The position numbers and the translations under genes were made by a program. Below the pieces are notes generated by a model, which saw nothing but the letters and a program-made list of their open reading frames with translations, searched no databases and was not told the DNA's origin. 64,000 nucleotides of DNA from contig NZ_CP104302.1 of assembly GCF_025215495.1 (NCBI RefSeq), positions 3,100,001 to 3,164,000 on the forward strand. Direction: 5' to 3'. The stretch is from Mycolicibacterium brumae (GTDB lineage Bacteria; Actinomycetota; Actinomycetes; Mycobacteriales; Mycobacteriaceae). The first letter of the stretch is position 1, and the number at the start of each line of letters is the position of its first letter. Below are positions 17,591 to 28,791 of this stretch, in pieces.

Positions 17591-18097
17591 CTACTCGGCG
17601 GCGCCGAGCAGTCGGCGTCGCAGCGCCTCATCCTTCTCCAGCACGGTGGCCTCCAGGTCCGCCTGGAACTCGACCATCTTGGCCCGAAGCCCCCGGTCGG
17701 CGGCGCCCAGAATGCGCACGGCCAGCAGTCCGGCGTTGCGCGCGCCGCCGATGGAGACTGTGGCGACCGGCACACCGCCGGGCATCTGCACGATGGACAG
17801 CAGCGAGTCCAGACCGTCGAGCCGGGCCAGCGGCACCGGCACGCCGATCACCGGCAGCGGGGTGGCCGCGGCGACCATGCCCGGCAGGTGCGCGGCGCCG
17901 CCCGCGCCGGCGATGATCACCTCGATGCCGCGGTCGGCCGCGCGCTGGGCGTAGTCGAGCATCCGGGCCGGGGTGCGGTGCGCGGACACCACCCCCACCT
18001 CGAACGGCACCTCGAAGTCGGCCAGCGCGTCCGCGGCGTCGGTCATCACCGACCAGTCGCTGTCGCTGCCCATGATCAGGCCAACACGCGGATTCAT
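17591..18097 (-). CDS. purE: N5-carboxyaminoimidazole ribonucleotide mutase PurE
   Basis: This 168-residue class I PurE rearranges N5-CAIR to CAIR in purine synthesis, using the product of PurK encoded just upstream. The signature [13 protein letters not shown] is at the N-terminus, SAHRTP (catalytic His) near residue 39 and [15 protein letters not shown] near 64. The ATG at 18097 overlaps the purK stop as TGATG; an in-frame ATG at 18112 is an alternative. The two genes are probably translationally coupled. Confidence 0.94.
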   Translation of the reverse strand: MNPRVGLIMGSDSDWSVMTDAADALADFEVPFEVGVVSAHRTPARMLDYAQRAADRGIEVIIAGAGGAAHLPGMVAAATPLPVIGVPVPLARLDGLDSLLSIVQMPGGVPVATVSIGGARNAGLLAVRILGAADRGLRAKMVEFQADLEATVLEKDEALRRRLLGAAE

Positions 18098-19326
18098 CAG
18101 TGTCCGTCCCATCCGTCGGTCCAGGTGGCGTGCGACAGCCAGTGTGCCGCCCGATTGGCGCGTTCCCGCACCGTGGCCACGTCCTCGCCGGCCCGGCCGA
18201 CGACGTTGACGTGCCCGAGTTTGCGTCCGGCCCGCTCCCCCTTGCCGTACAGGTGCGCCTTTGCGTCCGGCATCCGGGCGAACAGGTGATGCAGCCGCTC
18301 ATCGACGCTCATCGCCGGGGTCTCCGGCGCGCCGAGCACGTTGGCCATCACCGTCACCGGCGCGCGGGCGGCGGTGTCGCCGAGCGGATAATCCAACACC
18401 GCGCGCAAATGCTGTTCGAATTGGCTGGTCACCGCGCCGTCCATGGTCCAGTGGCCGGAGTTGTGCGGCCGCATGGCCAGCTCGTTGACCAGGATGTCTC
18501 CGTCGCGGGTTTCGAAGAGTTCGACGGCGAGCACGCCGACCACCCCGAGTTCGGCGGCCAGCCGCAGGCCCAGCTGCGCGGCGGCGGCGGCGCGTTCCTC
18601 GGGCAGGTCCGGGGCCGGGGCGATGGTCTCCACGCAGATGCCCATCCGCTGCACGGTCTGCACGACGGGCCACGCGGCGCCCTGGCCGAACGCCGAGCGG
18701 GCGACCAGCGCCGACAGCTCGCGACGCATGTCGACCTTGGCCTCGATCAGAATCGGGGTGCCGTCGGCCAGGTGGCGCGCGGCGGCGTCGCGGGCCTGCG
18801 CGGCGGTGTCGCACAGCACCACGCCGCGGCCGTCGTATCCGCCGCGGATGGTCTTGATCACCGCGCCGCCGCCGCATTCGACGGCGAAGGCTTCGGCCTG
18901 CTCGGCGGAGGTGACCTCGGCGAAGCGCGGAATCGGGGCCCCCAGGTCGGCGAGTTTGCGCCGCATCACCAGCTTGTCCTGGGCGTGCACCAGTGCCTGC
19001 GGCGGCGGGGCCACGTCGACCCCGGCGGCGACCAGCCGGTCCAGGTGCTCGGTCGGCACGTGCTCGTGGTCGAAGGTGAGCACGGTCGCGCCGTCGGCCA
19101 CCCGGCACAGCGCGTCGTAGTCGGTGTGCGAGCCGAGCACGATGTCGGGGCTGACCTGCGCGGCGGGATCGCGCGGGTCGGCGGCGAGCACCCGCAGGGA
19201 CTGGCCCAGCGCGATCGCGGCCTGATGGGTCATCCGCGCGAGCTGGCCGCCGCCGACCATCGCGACGACGGGGACGCCCGCGGATGGCCGGCGCGGCATA
19301 TTCTCACTGGGGTTGGGCACCGGCAT
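18097..19326 (-). CDS. purK: N5-carboxyaminoimidazole ribonucleotide synthase PurK
   Basis: This 409-residue ATP-grasp enzyme carboxylates aminoimidazole ribonucleotide using bicarbonate and ATP. The N-terminal [25 protein letters not shown] near residue 83 and the ATP-grasp [15 protein letters not shown] near 155 are clear. The metal and substrate block [18 protein letters not shown] lies near 277. The ATG at 19326 is the longest start; an ATG at 19299 also fits. It diverges from the GtrA gene. Confidence 0.94.
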   Translation of the reverse strand: MPVPNPSENMPRRPSAGVPVVAMVGGGQLARMTHQAAIALGQSLRVLAADPRDPAAQVSPDIVLGSHTDYDALCRVADGATVLTFDHEHVPTEHLDRLVAAGVDVAPPPQALVHAQDKLVMRRKLADLGAPIPRFAEVTSAEQAEAFAVECGGGAVIKTIRGGYDGRGVVLCDTAAQARDAAARHLADGTPILIEAKVDMRRELSALVARSAFGQGAAWPVVQTVQRMGICVETIAPAPDLPEERAAAAAQLGLRLAAELGVVGVLAVELFETRDGDILVNELAMRPHNSGHWTMDGAVTSQFEQHLRAVLDYPLGDTAARAPVTVMANVLGAPETPAMSVDERLHHLFARMPDAKAHLYGKGERAGRKLGHVNVVGRAGEDVATVRERANRAAHWLSHATWTDGWDGH

Positions 19327-19418
19327 ATGGTGTCACGCCCGACGCCTGCGGTCTGACCGTGGTCAACATCACCAGCAGCGGAAACCCGATGATTTGGGTG
19401 ATTAACAGGTGGTTTCCG

Positions 19419-19424
19419 TACAAT
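19419..19424 (+). promoter_or_regulatory. -10 box TACAAT before the GtrA gene
   Basis: TACAAT, a near-consensus -10 hexamer, lies 8 bases before the GTG at 19433. The message probably has at most a few untranslated bases. Confidence 0.5.
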
Positions 19425-19432
19425 GGATCCTT

Positions 19433-20110
19433 GTGTCCTTTGCCGATAACACGATCGCCCGCCTGCCGGCGCCGATCCGTCCGTTCGCTGAGCGGCACCA
19501 TGAGCTGATCAAGTTCGCCATCGTCGGTGGCACGACGTTCATTATCGACATGGCGATCTTCTTTTCGTTGAAGCTCACCATCCTCGAACCCAAGCCGGTG
19601 ACCGCGAAGATCATCGCCGGCATCGTCGCGGTGATCGCGTCCTACATCCTGAACCGGGAGTGGAGCTTCCGCGACCGCGGTGGCCGCGAACGTCACCACG
19701 AGGCGCTGCTGTTCTTCGGGGTCAGCGGCATCGGCGTGGTGCTCTCGATGGCCCCGCTGTGGTTCTCCAGCTACGTCCTCGGGCTGCGCGTTCCCGAGGT
19801 GTCGCTGATGGTGGAGAACATCGCCGACTTCGTTTCCGCCTACATCCTGGGCAACCTGCTGCAGATGGCGTTCCGGTTCTGGGCCTTCCGCCGGTTCGTG
19901 TTCCCCGACGAGTTCGCCCGCAACCCGGAGAAGGCGCTGGAGTCCACGCTGACCGGTGGCGGCATCGCCGAGGCGCTGGAGGATCACTACGAGTCGCGGC
20001 ATCTGGGCGACGACGTGATCACCGACCTCGGCCCCAATGTCACCCCGTTGCGCCGCCGCCGCGGCCAGCGCCAGGCGTCACGCAACTCCCAGACCCGCAA
20101 GTCGTCCTAG
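19433..20110 (+). CDS. GtrA-family membrane protein (Rv3277-like)
   Basis: This 225-residue protein has four membrane segments in the GtrA arrangement (about residues 25-45, 55-72, 88-108 and 120-140), with the typical FAIVGGTTFIID and SYILNREWSFRD blocks. GtrA proteins are thought to move polyprenyl-phosphate sugars across the membrane or to assist glycosyltransferases. The substrate here is unknown, but cell-wall glycans are likely. A basic cytoplasmic tail (LRRRRGQRQ) ends the protein. The GTG at 19433 fits homologue length better than the upstream ATG at 19409. It converges on the PH-domain gene with a shared CTAG stop palindrome. Confidence 0.88.
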   Translation: MSFADNTIARLPAPIRPFAERHHELIKFAIVGGTTFIIDMAIFFSLKLTILEPKPVTAKIIAGIVAVIASYILNREWSFRDRGGRERHHEALLFFGVSGIGVVLSMAPLWFSSYVLGLRVPEVSLMVENIADFVSAYILGNLLQMAFRFWAFRRFVFPDEFARNPEKALESTLTGGGIAEALEDHYESRHLGDDVITDLGPNVTPLRRRRGQRQASRNSQTRKSS

Positions 20111-20625
20111 CGGCCGGATTCCTCTGTCCCCAGGGTGTCGAAGACCTCGTGGTACAGCAGTGAGTGCACGCGTTCCACCTGCGGGATGTCGTAGAACTCC
20201 AGCGGGTCCTGACTGGCCGACTCAATGGTCAGGGTGCCGGTCCGCAGCATCCGGTCGATGACGCCGTGGCTGAATTCCACGCTGTTGATCCGGGCCAGCG
20301 GGATGTCGATGCCGCTGCGGGTCAGCAGTCCGTGCCGGAACATCACCCGCCGGTCGGTGACGACGAAGTGGGTGGTCAACCAGGTCAGGAACGGCCACAA
20401 GGTGAACCGGCCGACCAGCAGCAGCCACAACACGCCGATCACCAGCGACACCACCAGCTTGGCGTTGTCCGCCCAGCTCAGGGTGTCCACCCAGGCCGCG
20501 GCCAGCGCCGCGACGAAGGTTGCGAGCAGCAGCACCAACACCGAGCCGACCAGCCGTTTCCAGTGCGGGTGGCGATGCAGGACCACCTGCTCGTCGCCGG
20601 CGAGGACATTTTCGGGGTAGCCCAT
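20107..20625 (-). CDS. Bacterial PH-domain membrane protein (Rv3278c-like)
   Basis: This 172-residue protein starts MGYPENVLAGDE, has two membrane helices (about 28-48 and 56-78) and then a bacterial PH-like domain with the signature TDRRVMFRHGLLTR and SGIDIPLARINSVEF. Function is unknown; bPH domains are inferred to build membrane-associated scaffolds. The frame is open to 20712, but the ATG at 20625 matches homologues and TAATCT lies 7 bases upstream, so it is probably leaderless. Confidence 0.87.
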   Translation of the reverse strand: MGYPENVLAGDEQVVLHRHPHWKRLVGSVLVLLLATFVAALAAAWVDTLSWADNAKLVVSLVIGVLWLLLVGRFTLWPFLTWLTTHFVVTDRRVMFRHGLLTRSGIDIPLARINSVEFSHGVIDRMLRTGTLTIESASQDPLEFYDIPQVERVHSLLYHEVFDTLGTEESGR

Positions 20626-20632
20626 GACGTGC

Positions 20633-20638
20633 AGATTA
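20633..20638 (-). promoter_or_regulatory. -10 box TAATCT before the PH-domain gene
   Basis: On the minus strand TAATCT sits 7 bases before the ATG at 20625, consistent with leaderless transcription. Confidence 0.45.
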
Positions 20639-20751
20639 AGGCGCCTGATCGGACCGGCGGCGCGACGCCGCCCTACCCACCGGTAACACATTAAGGAAAA
20701 AGTAAGACCCAACGCGTGAATCCGACCTGCGAGCCGTTAGCATCTGTTCTC

Positions 20752-22392
20752 ATGACCAGCGTTTCCGAGCACACCGCCGAACCGGCCGCCGAGCACGAGA
20801 TCGACATCCACACCACCGCGGGCAAGCTCGCCGACTTGCGCAAACGCGCCGAGGAAGCGCTGCACCCGGTCGGCGAACAGGTGATCGAGAAGGTCCACGC
20901 GCGCGGCAAGCTGACCGCCCGCGAGCGGGTGCTGGCACTGCTGGACGAGGGGTCGTTCGTCGAACTCGACGCGCTGGCCAAGCACCGCAGCAATAACTTC
21001 GGCATGGAGAAGAAGCGTCCGCTCGGCGACGGCGTGATCACCGGCTACGGCACCATCGAGGGCCGCGAGGTCTGCGTGTTCAGCCAGGACGCCACCGTCT
21101 TCGGCGGCAGCCTCGGCGAGGTCTACGGCGAGAAGATCGTCAAGGTCCAGGATCTGGCGCTCAAGACCGGCCGCCCGCTGATCGGCATCAACGACGGCGC
21201 CGGCGCCCGGATCCAGGAGGGCGTGGTCTCCCTCGGCCTGTACAGCCGGATCTTCCGCAACAACATCAAGGCCTCCGGCGTCATCCCGCAGATCTCGCTG
21301 ATCCTGGGCGCCGCGGCCGGCGGCCACGTGTACTCCCCCGCGCTGACCGACTTCGTGGTGATGGTCGACCAGACCAGCCAGATGTTCATCACCGGCCCCG
21401 ACGTGATCAAGACCGTCACCGGCGAAGACGTCACCATGGAGGACCTCGGCGGCGCGCAGACCCACATGTCCAAGTCCGGCACCGTGCACTACGTCGGCGC
21501 CAGCGAACAGGACGCGCTGGATTGGGTCCGCGACCTGCTGAGCTACCTGCCGCCGAACAACTACGCCGAGCCGCCGCGCTACCCGGCGCAGCCGCACCCG
21601 GGCGCGATCGAGGACAACCTCACGGCCGAGGATCTGGAACTGGACACGCTGATCCCGGATTCGCCGAACCAGCCGTACGACATGCACGAGGTGATCAACC
21701 GGATCCTCGACGACGGCGAGTTCCTGGAGGTACAGGCCGGCTACGCGCAGAACATCATCTGCGGCTTCGGCCGGGTCGACGGCCGCGCCGTCGGCGTCGT
21801 CGCCAACCAGCCCACCCAGTTCGCCGGCTGCCTGGACATCAACGCCTCGGAGAAGGCCGCCCGCTTCGTGCGGACCTGCGACGCGTTCAACATCGCGATC
21901 GTGATGCTGGTGGACGTGCCGGGCTTCCTGCCGGGCACCGACCAGGAGTACAACGGCATCATCCGCCGCGGCGCCAAGCTGCTGTACGCCTACGGCGAGG
22001 CGACCGTCGCCAAGGTCACCGTCATCACCCGCAAGGCCTACGGCGGCGCGTACTGCGTGATGGGCTCCAAGGACATGGGTTGTGACGTCAACGTCGCGTG
22101 GCCGACCGCGCAGATCGCCGTGATGGGCGCCTCCGGCGCGGTGGGCTTCGTCTACCGCAACGAGCTCAAGGAAGCCGCCGCCAACGGCGACGACGTCGAC
22201 GCGCTGCGGCTGAAGCTGCAGGAGGAGTACGAGGACACCCTGGTGAACCCGTACGTGGCGGCCGAACGCGGCTACATCGACGCGGTCATCCCGCCGTCGC
22301 AGACCCGCGGCTACATCGCGACCGCGCTGCGGCTGCTGGAGCGCAAGATCGTTCAGGTTCCGCCGAAGAAGCACGGCAACATCCCGCTGTAA
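20752..22392 (+). CDS. accD5: Acyl-CoA carboxylase beta subunit AccD5
   Basis: This 546-residue carboxyltransferase moves CO2 from biotin on AccA3 to propionyl-CoA (and acetyl-CoA), giving methylmalonyl- or malonyl-CoA for branched and ordinary fatty acids. Both crotonase-type halves are present. The acyl-CoA oxyanion site is [13 protein letters not shown] near residue 147 with [14 protein letters not shown] near 185. The biotin-binding half has [16 protein letters not shown] near 388 and [16 protein letters not shown] near 427. The ATG at 20752 starts MTSVSEH, as in Mtb AccD5, and follows TAGCAT by 8 bases. It heads the accD5-accE5-maf run. Confidence 0.97.
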   Translation: MTSVSEHTAEPAAEHEIDIHTTAGKLADLRKRAEEALHPVGEQVIEKVHARGKLTARERVLALLDEGSFVELDALAKHRSNNFGMEKKRPLGDGVITGYGTIEGREVCVFSQDATVFGGSLGEVYGEKIVKVQDLALKTGRPLIGINDGAGARIQEGVVSLGLYSRIFRNNIKASGVIPQISLILGAAAGGHVYSPALTDFVVMVDQTSQMFITGPDVIKTVTGEDVTMEDLGGAQTHMSKSGTVHYVGASEQDALDWVRDLLSYLPPNNYAEPPRYPAQPHPGAIEDNLTAEDLELDTLIPDSPNQPYDMHEVINRILDDGEFLEVQAGYAQNIICGFGRVDGRAVGVVANQPTQFAGCLDINASEKAARFVRTCDAFNIAIVMLVDVPGFLPGTDQEYNGIIRRGAKLLYAYGEATVAKVTVITRKAYGGAYCVMGSKDMGCDVNVAWPTAQIAVMGASGAVGFVYRNELKEAAANGDDVDALRLKLQEEYEDTLVNPYVAAERGYIDAVIPPSQTRGYIATALRLLERKIVQVPPKKHGNIPL

Positions 22393-22425
22393 GGACGTGC
22401 CCAGCGATAGCCGAAAGCGATAGCC

Positions 22426-22704
22426 ATGAACCACGACGAAGACATCACCGAGATCAGCGACCACCGGGATCTCACCATCGACGATCCCGAACCCAAGATG
22501 CCGGATGCCCGGATCCTGCGCGGCAACCCCAGCGACGAGGATCTGGCCGCGCTGGCCACCGTGCTGGCCGGGATCGCCAAGCAGGGCGGCAACCCCGGGC
22601 CGCAGGAGTTCAACCCGTGGGGCTCGCCGGTGGACAAGCTGCGCTACCCGGTGACCAGCTGGCAGTTGGTCACCCTGCTGGAGCGCACCCATATGCGTCG
22701 ATGA
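22426..22704 (+). CDS. accE5: Acyl-CoA carboxylase epsilon subunit AccE5
   Basis: This 92-residue subunit stabilises the AccA3-AccD5 complex. The N-terminal half is acidic and probably disordered. The conserved C-terminal part ([19 protein letters not shown] followed by [12 protein letters not shown]) is the epsilon-family domain. It follows accD5 by 33 bases, in which AGCGATAGCC occurs twice. Its stop overlaps the maf start as ATGA. Confidence 0.92.
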   Translation: MNHDEDITEISDHRDLTIDDPEPKMPDARILRGNPSDEDLAALATVLAGIAKQGGNPGPQEFNPWGSPVDKLRYPVTSWQLVTLLERTHMRR

Positions 22705-23339
22705 CAAGACTGGTGCTGGGGTCGGCCTCCACGGGCCGACTCGCGGTGCTGCGCAACGCCGGGGTGGACCCGGCGGTGCTGGTGTCCCACGTCGATGAGG
22801 ACGCGGTGATCGCGGCGCACGCCGGGGCCGCTCCGGCCGAGGTGGTCGTCGCCCTGGCCCAGGCCAAAGCCGCCGAGGTGGCGTCGGCGTTGCCCGCCGA
22901 GCTGGCCGCGGATTGCGTTGTCATCGGCTGTGATTCGATGCTGCTGCTCGACGGGGAACTGTCCGGCAAACCCGGGACCGCGGAGCGCGCCCGCGCCCAA
23001 TGGGCCCGGATGGCCGGCAACTCCGGGCAGCTGCTGACCGGCCACGCCCTGATTCGCTTGCGCGACGGCGAGATTGCGAGCTCGGCAGCCGAAACCGGTT
23101 GCACCACAGTACATTTCGGGAGCCCGACGGAGGCGGACCTGGACGCCTACCTGGCCTCCGGCGAACCACTTGGGGTGGCCGGCGCGTTCACCCTGGACTC
23201 CCTCGGCGGCTGGTTCGTGGACCGCATCGACGGGGATCCGTCGAACGTGATCGGTTTGAGCCTGCCGCTGCTGCGCCGAATGCTGGCCCGCCTGGGCGTT
23301 TCGGTCGCCGCCGCGTGGACGGCCAACCCGCGGAATTAA
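22701..23339 (+). CDS. maf: Maf-like nucleotide pyrophosphatase
   Basis: This 212-residue protein of the Maf/HAM1 superfamily hydrolyses non-canonical or modified nucleoside triphosphates, sparing RNA and DNA from misincorporation. It begins with [14 protein letters not shown] (the usual SxSPRR segment carries T-G-R here). [13 protein letters not shown] near residue 75 holds the catalytic aspartate, SGKPGTAE follows, and the C-terminal [17 protein letters not shown] is family-typical. It is coupled to accE5 by an ATGA overlap, as in Mtb (Rv3281-Rv3282). Confidence 0.92.
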   Translation: MTRLVLGSASTGRLAVLRNAGVDPAVLVSHVDEDAVIAAHAGAAPAEVVVALAQAKAAEVASALPAELAADCVVIGCDSMLLLDGELSGKPGTAERARAQWARMAGNSGQLLTGHALIRLRDGEIASSAAETGCTTVHFGSPTEADLDAYLASGEPLGVAGAFTLDSLGGWFVDRIDGDPSNVIGLSLPLLRRMLARLGVSVAAAWTANPRN

Positions 23340-23364
23340 CGCCGAGCGGCCGCGCCGCCCGGAG

Positions 23365-23370
23365 TAGGCT
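23365..23370 (+). promoter_or_regulatory. -10 box TAGGCT before sseA
   Basis: TAGGCT is exactly 6 bases before the GTG at 23377, the leaderless arrangement. Confidence 0.55.
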
Positions 23371-23376
23371 CGCACC

Positions 23377-24285
23377 GTGCCGCTTCCCGCAGATCCCAGC
23401 CCCGAGCTCGCCGCCTACGCCCATCCGGAACGCCTGGTCACCCCGGACTGGCTGTCCTCGCATATGGGCGCCGAGGGCCTGGTGATCGTCGAATCCGACG
23501 AGGACACCCTGCTGTATGACATCGGGCACATTCCGGGGGCGGTGAAGATCGACTGGCACACCGACCTCAATGACGCGCTGGTGCGCGACTACATCGACGG
23601 TGAGCAGTTCGCCGCGCTGATGGACAGCAAAGGCATCGGCCGCGACGACACCGTCGTCATCTACGGCGACAAGTCCAACTGGTGGGCGGCCTACGCGCTG
23701 TGGGTGTTCACCCTGTTCGGCCACCCCGACGTGCGCCTGCTCGACGGTGGGCGCGACCTCTGGATCTCCGACGGCCGGGAAACCGCTCTGGACGTGCCGG
23801 CGCGGACCAGCAGCGGCTACCCCGTCGTCACTCGCGATGACGCCCCGATCCGCGCCTACAAGGACGACGTGCTGGCCGCCATCGGATCGCAGACGCTGAT
23901 CGATGTGCGCTCCCCGCAGGAGTACACCGGCGAGCGCACCCATATGCCCGACTACCCGGAGGAAGGCGCGCTGCGCGGCGGGCACATCCCGACCGCGGTG
24001 TCGGTGCCGTGGGCCCGCGCCGCCGCCGACAACGGCAAGTTCCGTTCCCGCGCCGAACTCGACGAGGTCTACGACTTCGTCATCGACGATCCCGACCGCC
24101 CGGTGATCGCCTACTGCCGGATCGGGGAACGCTCCAGCCACACCTGGTTCGTGCTCACCCACCTGCTCGGGGTTCCCGGCGTGCGCAACTACGACGGCTC
24201 CTGGACGGAGTGGGGAAACATGGTGCGGACGCCGATCGCCGCCGGTGAGGACCCGGGGACTTTGCCCGGCGCCAGGCCCGAGTGA
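23377..24285 (+). CDS. sseA: Thiosulfate/3-mercaptopyruvate sulfurtransferase SseA
   Basis: This 302-residue protein has two tandem rhodanese domains. The N-terminal one is inactive (YGDKSNWWA at the loop position). The C-terminal one carries the active-site loop CRIGERSSH near residue 248, whose Cys accepts sulfane sulfur. DIGHIPGA and [13 protein letters not shown] are the paired rhodanese signatures. It makes sulfur available from thiosulfate or mercaptopyruvate and is linked to thiol redox balance in mycobacteria. It is leaderless, and its stop overlaps the SufE-like gene by GTGA, suggesting persulfide transfer between the two products. Confidence 0.93.
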   Translation: MPLPADPSPELAAYAHPERLVTPDWLSSHMGAEGLVIVESDEDTLLYDIGHIPGAVKIDWHTDLNDALVRDYIDGEQFAALMDSKGIGRDDTVVIYGDKSNWWAAYALWVFTLFGHPDVRLLDGGRDLWISDGRETALDVPARTSSGYPVVTRDDAPIRAYKDDVLAAIGSQTLIDVRSPQEYTGERTHMPDYPEEGALRGGHIPTAVSVPWARAAADNGKFRSRAELDEVYDFVIDDPDRPVIAYCRIGERSSHTWFVLTHLLGVPGVRNYDGSWTEWGNMVRTPIAAGEDPGTLPGARPE

Positions 24286-24704
24286 GCACGCCCGCCCCGC
24301 TGGCCGAGATCATCGCCGACTTCGCCGACGTGGACGGCCAGGACAAGCTGGCCATGCTGCTGGAATTCGCCAATGATCTGCCCGCGCTGCCGGCCGACCT
24401 CGAAGAGGCCGCGATGGAGCCGGTGCCGGAGTGCCAGTCGCCGCTGTTCCTGCACGTCGACGCGAGCGACCCCGAGCAGGTCCGGCTGTATTTCAGCGCT
24501 CCGGCGGAGGCGCCGACCACGCGCGGATTCGCGGCCATTCTGGCCGCCGGCCTGGACGGTCAGCCGGCCGCCGACATTCTCGCGGTGCCCGACGATTTCT
24601 ATCTGGAGCTGGGCCTGGCGAAGCTGATCAGCCCGCTGCGCACCCGCGGCCTGTCGGCGATGTTGCATCGCATCAAACGCCGCATCCGGGCGGTCGTCGA
24701 ATAG
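24282..24704 (+). CDS. SufE-like sulfur acceptor protein (Rv3284-like)
   Basis: This 140-residue SufE-family protein accepts persulfide sulfur on the cysteine of [12 protein letters not shown] near residue 51 and delivers it onward, for example to iron-sulfur assembly. [24 protein letters not shown] at the N-terminus and [13 protein letters not shown] near 86 match the family. The gene is coupled by GTGA to sseA rather than to a cysteine desulfurase, so SseA is a plausible sulfur donor (inference). Confidence 0.9.
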   Translation: MSTPAPLAEIIADFADVDGQDKLAMLLEFANDLPALPADLEEAAMEPVPECQSPLFLHVDASDPEQVRLYFSAPAEAPTTRGFAAILAAGLDGQPAADILAVPDDFYLELGLAKLISPLRTRGLSAMLHRIKRRIRAVVE

Positions 24705-24815
24705 CTACCGGAAAGTAATCGGACCGGCTCGCCGGTCGAAAACTCGCGGCGAATAGACTGCCCGCGATAGATTCCTAAAGACGTTTCTTAGAGAACTGCC
24801 AATCAGGAGGCTCAG

Positions 24816-26603
24816 GTGCCCAAGCCCGGCAACGCGACCATTTCCAAGGTCCTGGTAGCCAACCGTGGAGAGATCGCCGTCCGGGTCATCCGGGCCGCCA
24901 AGGACGCGGGCCTGCCCAGCGTCGCGGTCTACGCCGAGCCCGACGCCGACGCGCCGCACGTCAAGCTCGCCGACGAGGCGTTCGCGCTGGGCGGGCAGAC
25001 CTCGGCGGAGTCCTACCTGGACTTCGGCAAGCTGCTCGACGCCGCCGCGAAGTCCGGCGCCAACGCCGTCCACCCCGGTTACGGCTTCCTCTCCGAGAAC
25101 GCCGACTTCGCCCAGGCCGTCATCGACGCCGGGCTGATCTGGATCGGACCGAGCCCGCAGTCCATCCGCGACCTCGGCGACAAGGTCACCGCCCGCCACA
25201 TCGCCGCCCGCGCCAACGCCCCGCTGGTGCCCGGCACCCCCGACCCGGTCAAGGACGCCGACGAGGTCGTCGCGTTCGCCCAGGAGCACGGCGTGCCGAT
25301 CGCCATCAAGGCCGCCTTCGGTGGCGGCGGCCGCGGCATGAAGGTCGCCCGCAGCATCGAGGAGATCCCCGAGCTGTACGAATCGGCCACCCGCGAGGCC
25401 GTGGCCGCGTTCGGCCGCGGCGAGTGCTTCGTCGAGCGCTACCTGGACAAGCCCCGCCACGTCGAGGCGCAGGTCATCGCCGACCAGCACGGCAACGTCA
25501 TCGTCGCCGGCACCCGCGACTGCTCGCTGCAGCGCCGCTTCCAGAAGCTGGTCGAGGAGGCCCCCGCGCCGTTCCTGACCGAGGCGCAGCGCACCGAGAT
25601 CCACGAGTCCGCCAAGCGGATCTGCAAGGAAGCCGGCTACTACGGCGCCGGCACGGTGGAATACCTCGTCGGCCAGGACGGGCTGATCTCGTTCCTCGAG
25701 GTCAACACCCGGCTGCAGGTGGAACACCCGGTCACCGAGGAGACCTCCGGGATCGACCTGGTCCGCCAGCAGTTCCACATCGCCAACGGCGGCGTGCTCG
25801 AGATCACCGAGGACCCGACCCCGCGCGGGCACTCCTTCGAGTTCCGGATCAACGGCGAGGACGCCGGTCGCGGCTTCCTGCCCGCCCCCGGCCCGGTCAT
25901 CAAGTTCGACCCGCCGACCGGCCCCGGCGTCCGGCTGGATTCCGGTGTGGAGTCCGGCTCGGTGGTCGGCGGCCAGTTCGACTCCATGCTGGCCAAGCTG
26001 ATCGTCACCGGCGCCACCCGCACCGAGGCGCTGGAGCGCTCCCGGCGCGCGCTGGCCGAGTTCGACATCGAAGGCCTGGCCACCGTCATCCCGTTCCACC
26101 GTCTGGTGGTCTCCGACCCGGCGTTCATCGGCGACGAGAACGGCTTCACCGTGCACACCCGGTGGATCGAGACCGAGTGGGACAACACCGTGGAGCCGTT
26201 CACCGGCGGTGGCGCCAACGACGAGGAAGAGCCCGAGCCGCGTCAGACCGTCGTGGTCGAGGTCGGCGGCCGCCGCGTCGAGGTCTCGCTGCCGGCCGAC
26301 CTGGTCAACGGCGGGCCCACCCACGGCGCGATCCGCCGCAAGCCCAAGCCGCGCAAGCGCGCCGCCGGCGGCGGCGCGAAGGCCTCCGGCGACTCGGTGA
26401 CCGCCCCGATGCAGGGCACCGTGGTCAAGGTGGCGGTCGAGGAGGGCCAGCAGGTGGCCGCCGGCGATCTGGTCGTGGTGCTCGAAGCCATGAAGATGGA
26501 GAACCCGGTGACCGCGCACAAGGACGGTGTCATCACCGGCCTGGCGGTCGAAGCCGGCGCGGCCATCACCCAGGGCACCGTGATCGCCGAGATCAAGGAC
26601 TAG
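24816..26603 (+). CDS. accA3: Acyl-CoA carboxylase alpha subunit AccA3
   Basis: This 595-residue protein fuses biotin carboxylase and biotin carrier functions. [18 protein letters not shown] opens the domain, [12 protein letters not shown] near residue 168 is the ATP glycine-rich loop, and [14 protein letters not shown] near 292 is the active-site signature. A linker near residue 510 ([11 protein letters not shown]) leads to the carrier domain, in which EAMKMEN holds the biotinylated Lys near 560. It serves AccD4, AccD5 and AccD6-type partners in mycobacteria. A strong AGGAGG is 5 bases before the GTG at 24816, unlike the many leaderless genes here. AT-rich sequence with a possible dyad around 24773-24792 marks the promoter region. 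Confidence 0.97.
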   Translation: MPKPGNATISKVLVANRGEIAVRVIRAAKDAGLPSVAVYAEPDADAPHVKLADEAFALGGQTSAESYLDFGKLLDAAAKSGANAVHPGYGFLSENADFAQAVIDAGLIWIGPSPQSIRDLGDKVTARHIAARANAPLVPGTPDPVKDADEVVAFAQEHGVPIAIKAAFGGGGRGMKVARSIEEIPELYESATREAVAAFGRGECFVERYLDKPRHVEAQVIADQHGNVIVAGTRDCSLQRRFQKLVEEAPAPFLTEAQRTEIHESAKRICKEAGYYGAGTVEYLVGQDGLISFLEVNTRLQVEHPVTEETSGIDLVRQQFHIANGGVLEITEDPTPRGHSFEFRINGEDAGRGFLPAPGPVIKFDPPTGPGVRLDSGVESGSVVGGQFDSMLAKLIVTGATRTEALERSRRALAEFDIEGLATVIPFHRLVVSDPAFIGDENGFTVHTRWIETEWDNTVEPFTGGGANDEEEPEPRQTVVVEVGGRRVEVSLPADLVNGGPTHGAIRRKPKPRKRAAGGGAKASGDSVTAPMQGTVVKVAVEEGQQVAAGDLVVVLEAMKMENPVTAHKDGVITGLAVEAGAAITQGTVIAEIKD

Positions 26604-26612
26604 CCCCGACGC

Positions 26613-26938
26613 GTGGACCCCGTCGAGATCAACGCGGGCAACTGGTATCTGCGCGCGTTGCGGGCCGACGAGCGAATGGATGACCGGTACGCGTTGGCGC
26701 GGTTAACCGAGCCTGAACACGGGCCCGATTACGTCGCCCGCGCCGACGCCGACTGGCGCAGCGACGTACGGTACAGCTGGGCGGTGTGTGAGCCGACCAC
26801 CGGCGAGATGCTCGCCGAGGTCGCGCTCATACCGTCCAGCGGAGTCGTCAGCACCCGGGCCCGGCCCGGGCACGACGACGCCGCCCGTGCCGCCGAGGCC
26901 GCCGTCCGAAGATTCGCCGCCGTCATCGAGGGAGCACC

Positions 26939-26942
<4 letters not shown>
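26613..26942 (+). CDS. 109-residue protein coupled to mdh
   Basis: I do not recognise this protein. [14 protein letters not shown] at the N-terminus and [21 protein letters not shown] near residue 56 look like the first strands of a GNAT acetyltransferase, but the acetyl-CoA loop (Q/RxxGxG/A) is missing, so it is at best a partial or diverged fold. It begins at GTG 26613, 9 bases after accA3, and ends with an ATGA overlap into mdh, so all three are probably co-transcribed. Confidence 0.7.
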
Positions 26943-27925
<983 letters not shown>

Positions 27926-28019
27926 TCGCCGCGGCTGCTGTAGCGAATGGCGAAGCAGCGCCGATGACCTGGGTACTGCGGTACATTTTCGCCAGCACTT
28001 CGACCTCGGGGGAAACACC

Positions 28020-28352
28020 ATGAGAAGAACCGCCAGCCTGACCGCCTCGGCCCTGGTGTCGCTGGCGCTCGCGGTGGGCGTCGCCCCGGCGGCGCTCGCC
28101 GACGACGGCGAGGGCGACGGCGCGATCACCATGCCGGATCTGACCGGCGACTCGCTGGCCGCCGCGCAGTCCACCATGGCCGATATCGGCCTGCCGCTGG
28201 ACTCGATCAATATCACCGGTTACCCGCAGAAACAGCGGGCCGCCAACCTGTGGAAGGTCTGCTCGCAGCTGCCGAAGGCCGGCACCGAGTTGAGCGCGGA
28301 CAGTTACGCCGCCGTCGGCGTGGTCCGCAAGGGCGAGGACTGCGGAGGCTAG
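28020..28352 (+). CDS. Small secreted PASTA-domain protein
   Basis: This 110-residue protein has an N-terminal signal peptide (about residues 1-27, [15 protein letters not shown], cleavage after ALA-D) and one PASTA-like domain beginning [13 protein letters not shown]. Such domains bind peptidoglycan fragments or beta-lactams in serine/threonine kinases; this one is free-standing and secreted. Two cysteines (KVCSQ and EDCGG) could form a disulfide. A GGGGGA ribosome-binding site precedes the ATG and TACATT at about 27982 may be the -10. It converges on the following membrane protein without a gap. Confidence 0.82.
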   Translation: MRRTASLTASALVSLALAVGVAPAALADDGEGDGAITMPDLTGDSLAAAQSTMADIGLPLDSINITGYPQKQRAANLWKVCSQLPKAGTELSADSYAAVGVVRKGEDCGG

Positions 28353-28736
28353 CTAGCGGAGCCCCGCGCCGGCCAGGGCCGGCAGCCCGGTGGTCACCAC
28401 CAGCACCATCAACGTCAACAGGAACCAGCCGGCGCCCTGCCAACCCCACCAGGTGCGCTCCACCTTCCACAGCCGGAAGGTGCGGACGAATGCGCCGACG
28501 GCCGCGACGAACAACACTGCCGGCGGAACCAGCGCCAAGGCGATGCGCTCGGGTTTGCCGCAGGCCACCGTGTTCGACTCGGCCAACGGGCCGCAGCCGC
28601 GCAACCAGAACGCCACCAGCACCAGCAGCGCGGTCCCGATCACGCCCCACAGCAGTAGGTAGCGGCCCGCCTGCCGCACATCGTTGTCGATGCGCCCCAG
28701 GTTGTCTCCTTCACCGTGCTCCAGTTTCTCGGCCAT
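28353..28736 (-). CDS. Small integral membrane protein
   Basis: This 127-residue hypothetical protein has three predicted membrane helices, about residues 27-46, 64-86 and 101-121. Between the first two lie two cysteines (RGCG and VACGK). The N-terminal 25 residues are acidic and cytoplasmic. I recognise no family motif. It is oriented away from the Mrr-like gene, with 55 bases between the two starts. Confidence 0.7.
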   Translation of the reverse strand: MAEKLEHGEGDNLGRIDNDVRQAGRYLLLWGVIGTALLVLVAFWLRGCGPLAESNTVACGKPERIALALVPPAVLFVAAVGAFVRTFRLWKVERTWWGWQGAGWFLLTLMVLVVTTGLPALAGAGLR

Positions 28737-28791
28737 TCCCCCATTGTCCCCTTGCCGTCGGTGTCAGACCCCGCGCCTACCATCGGCGGCC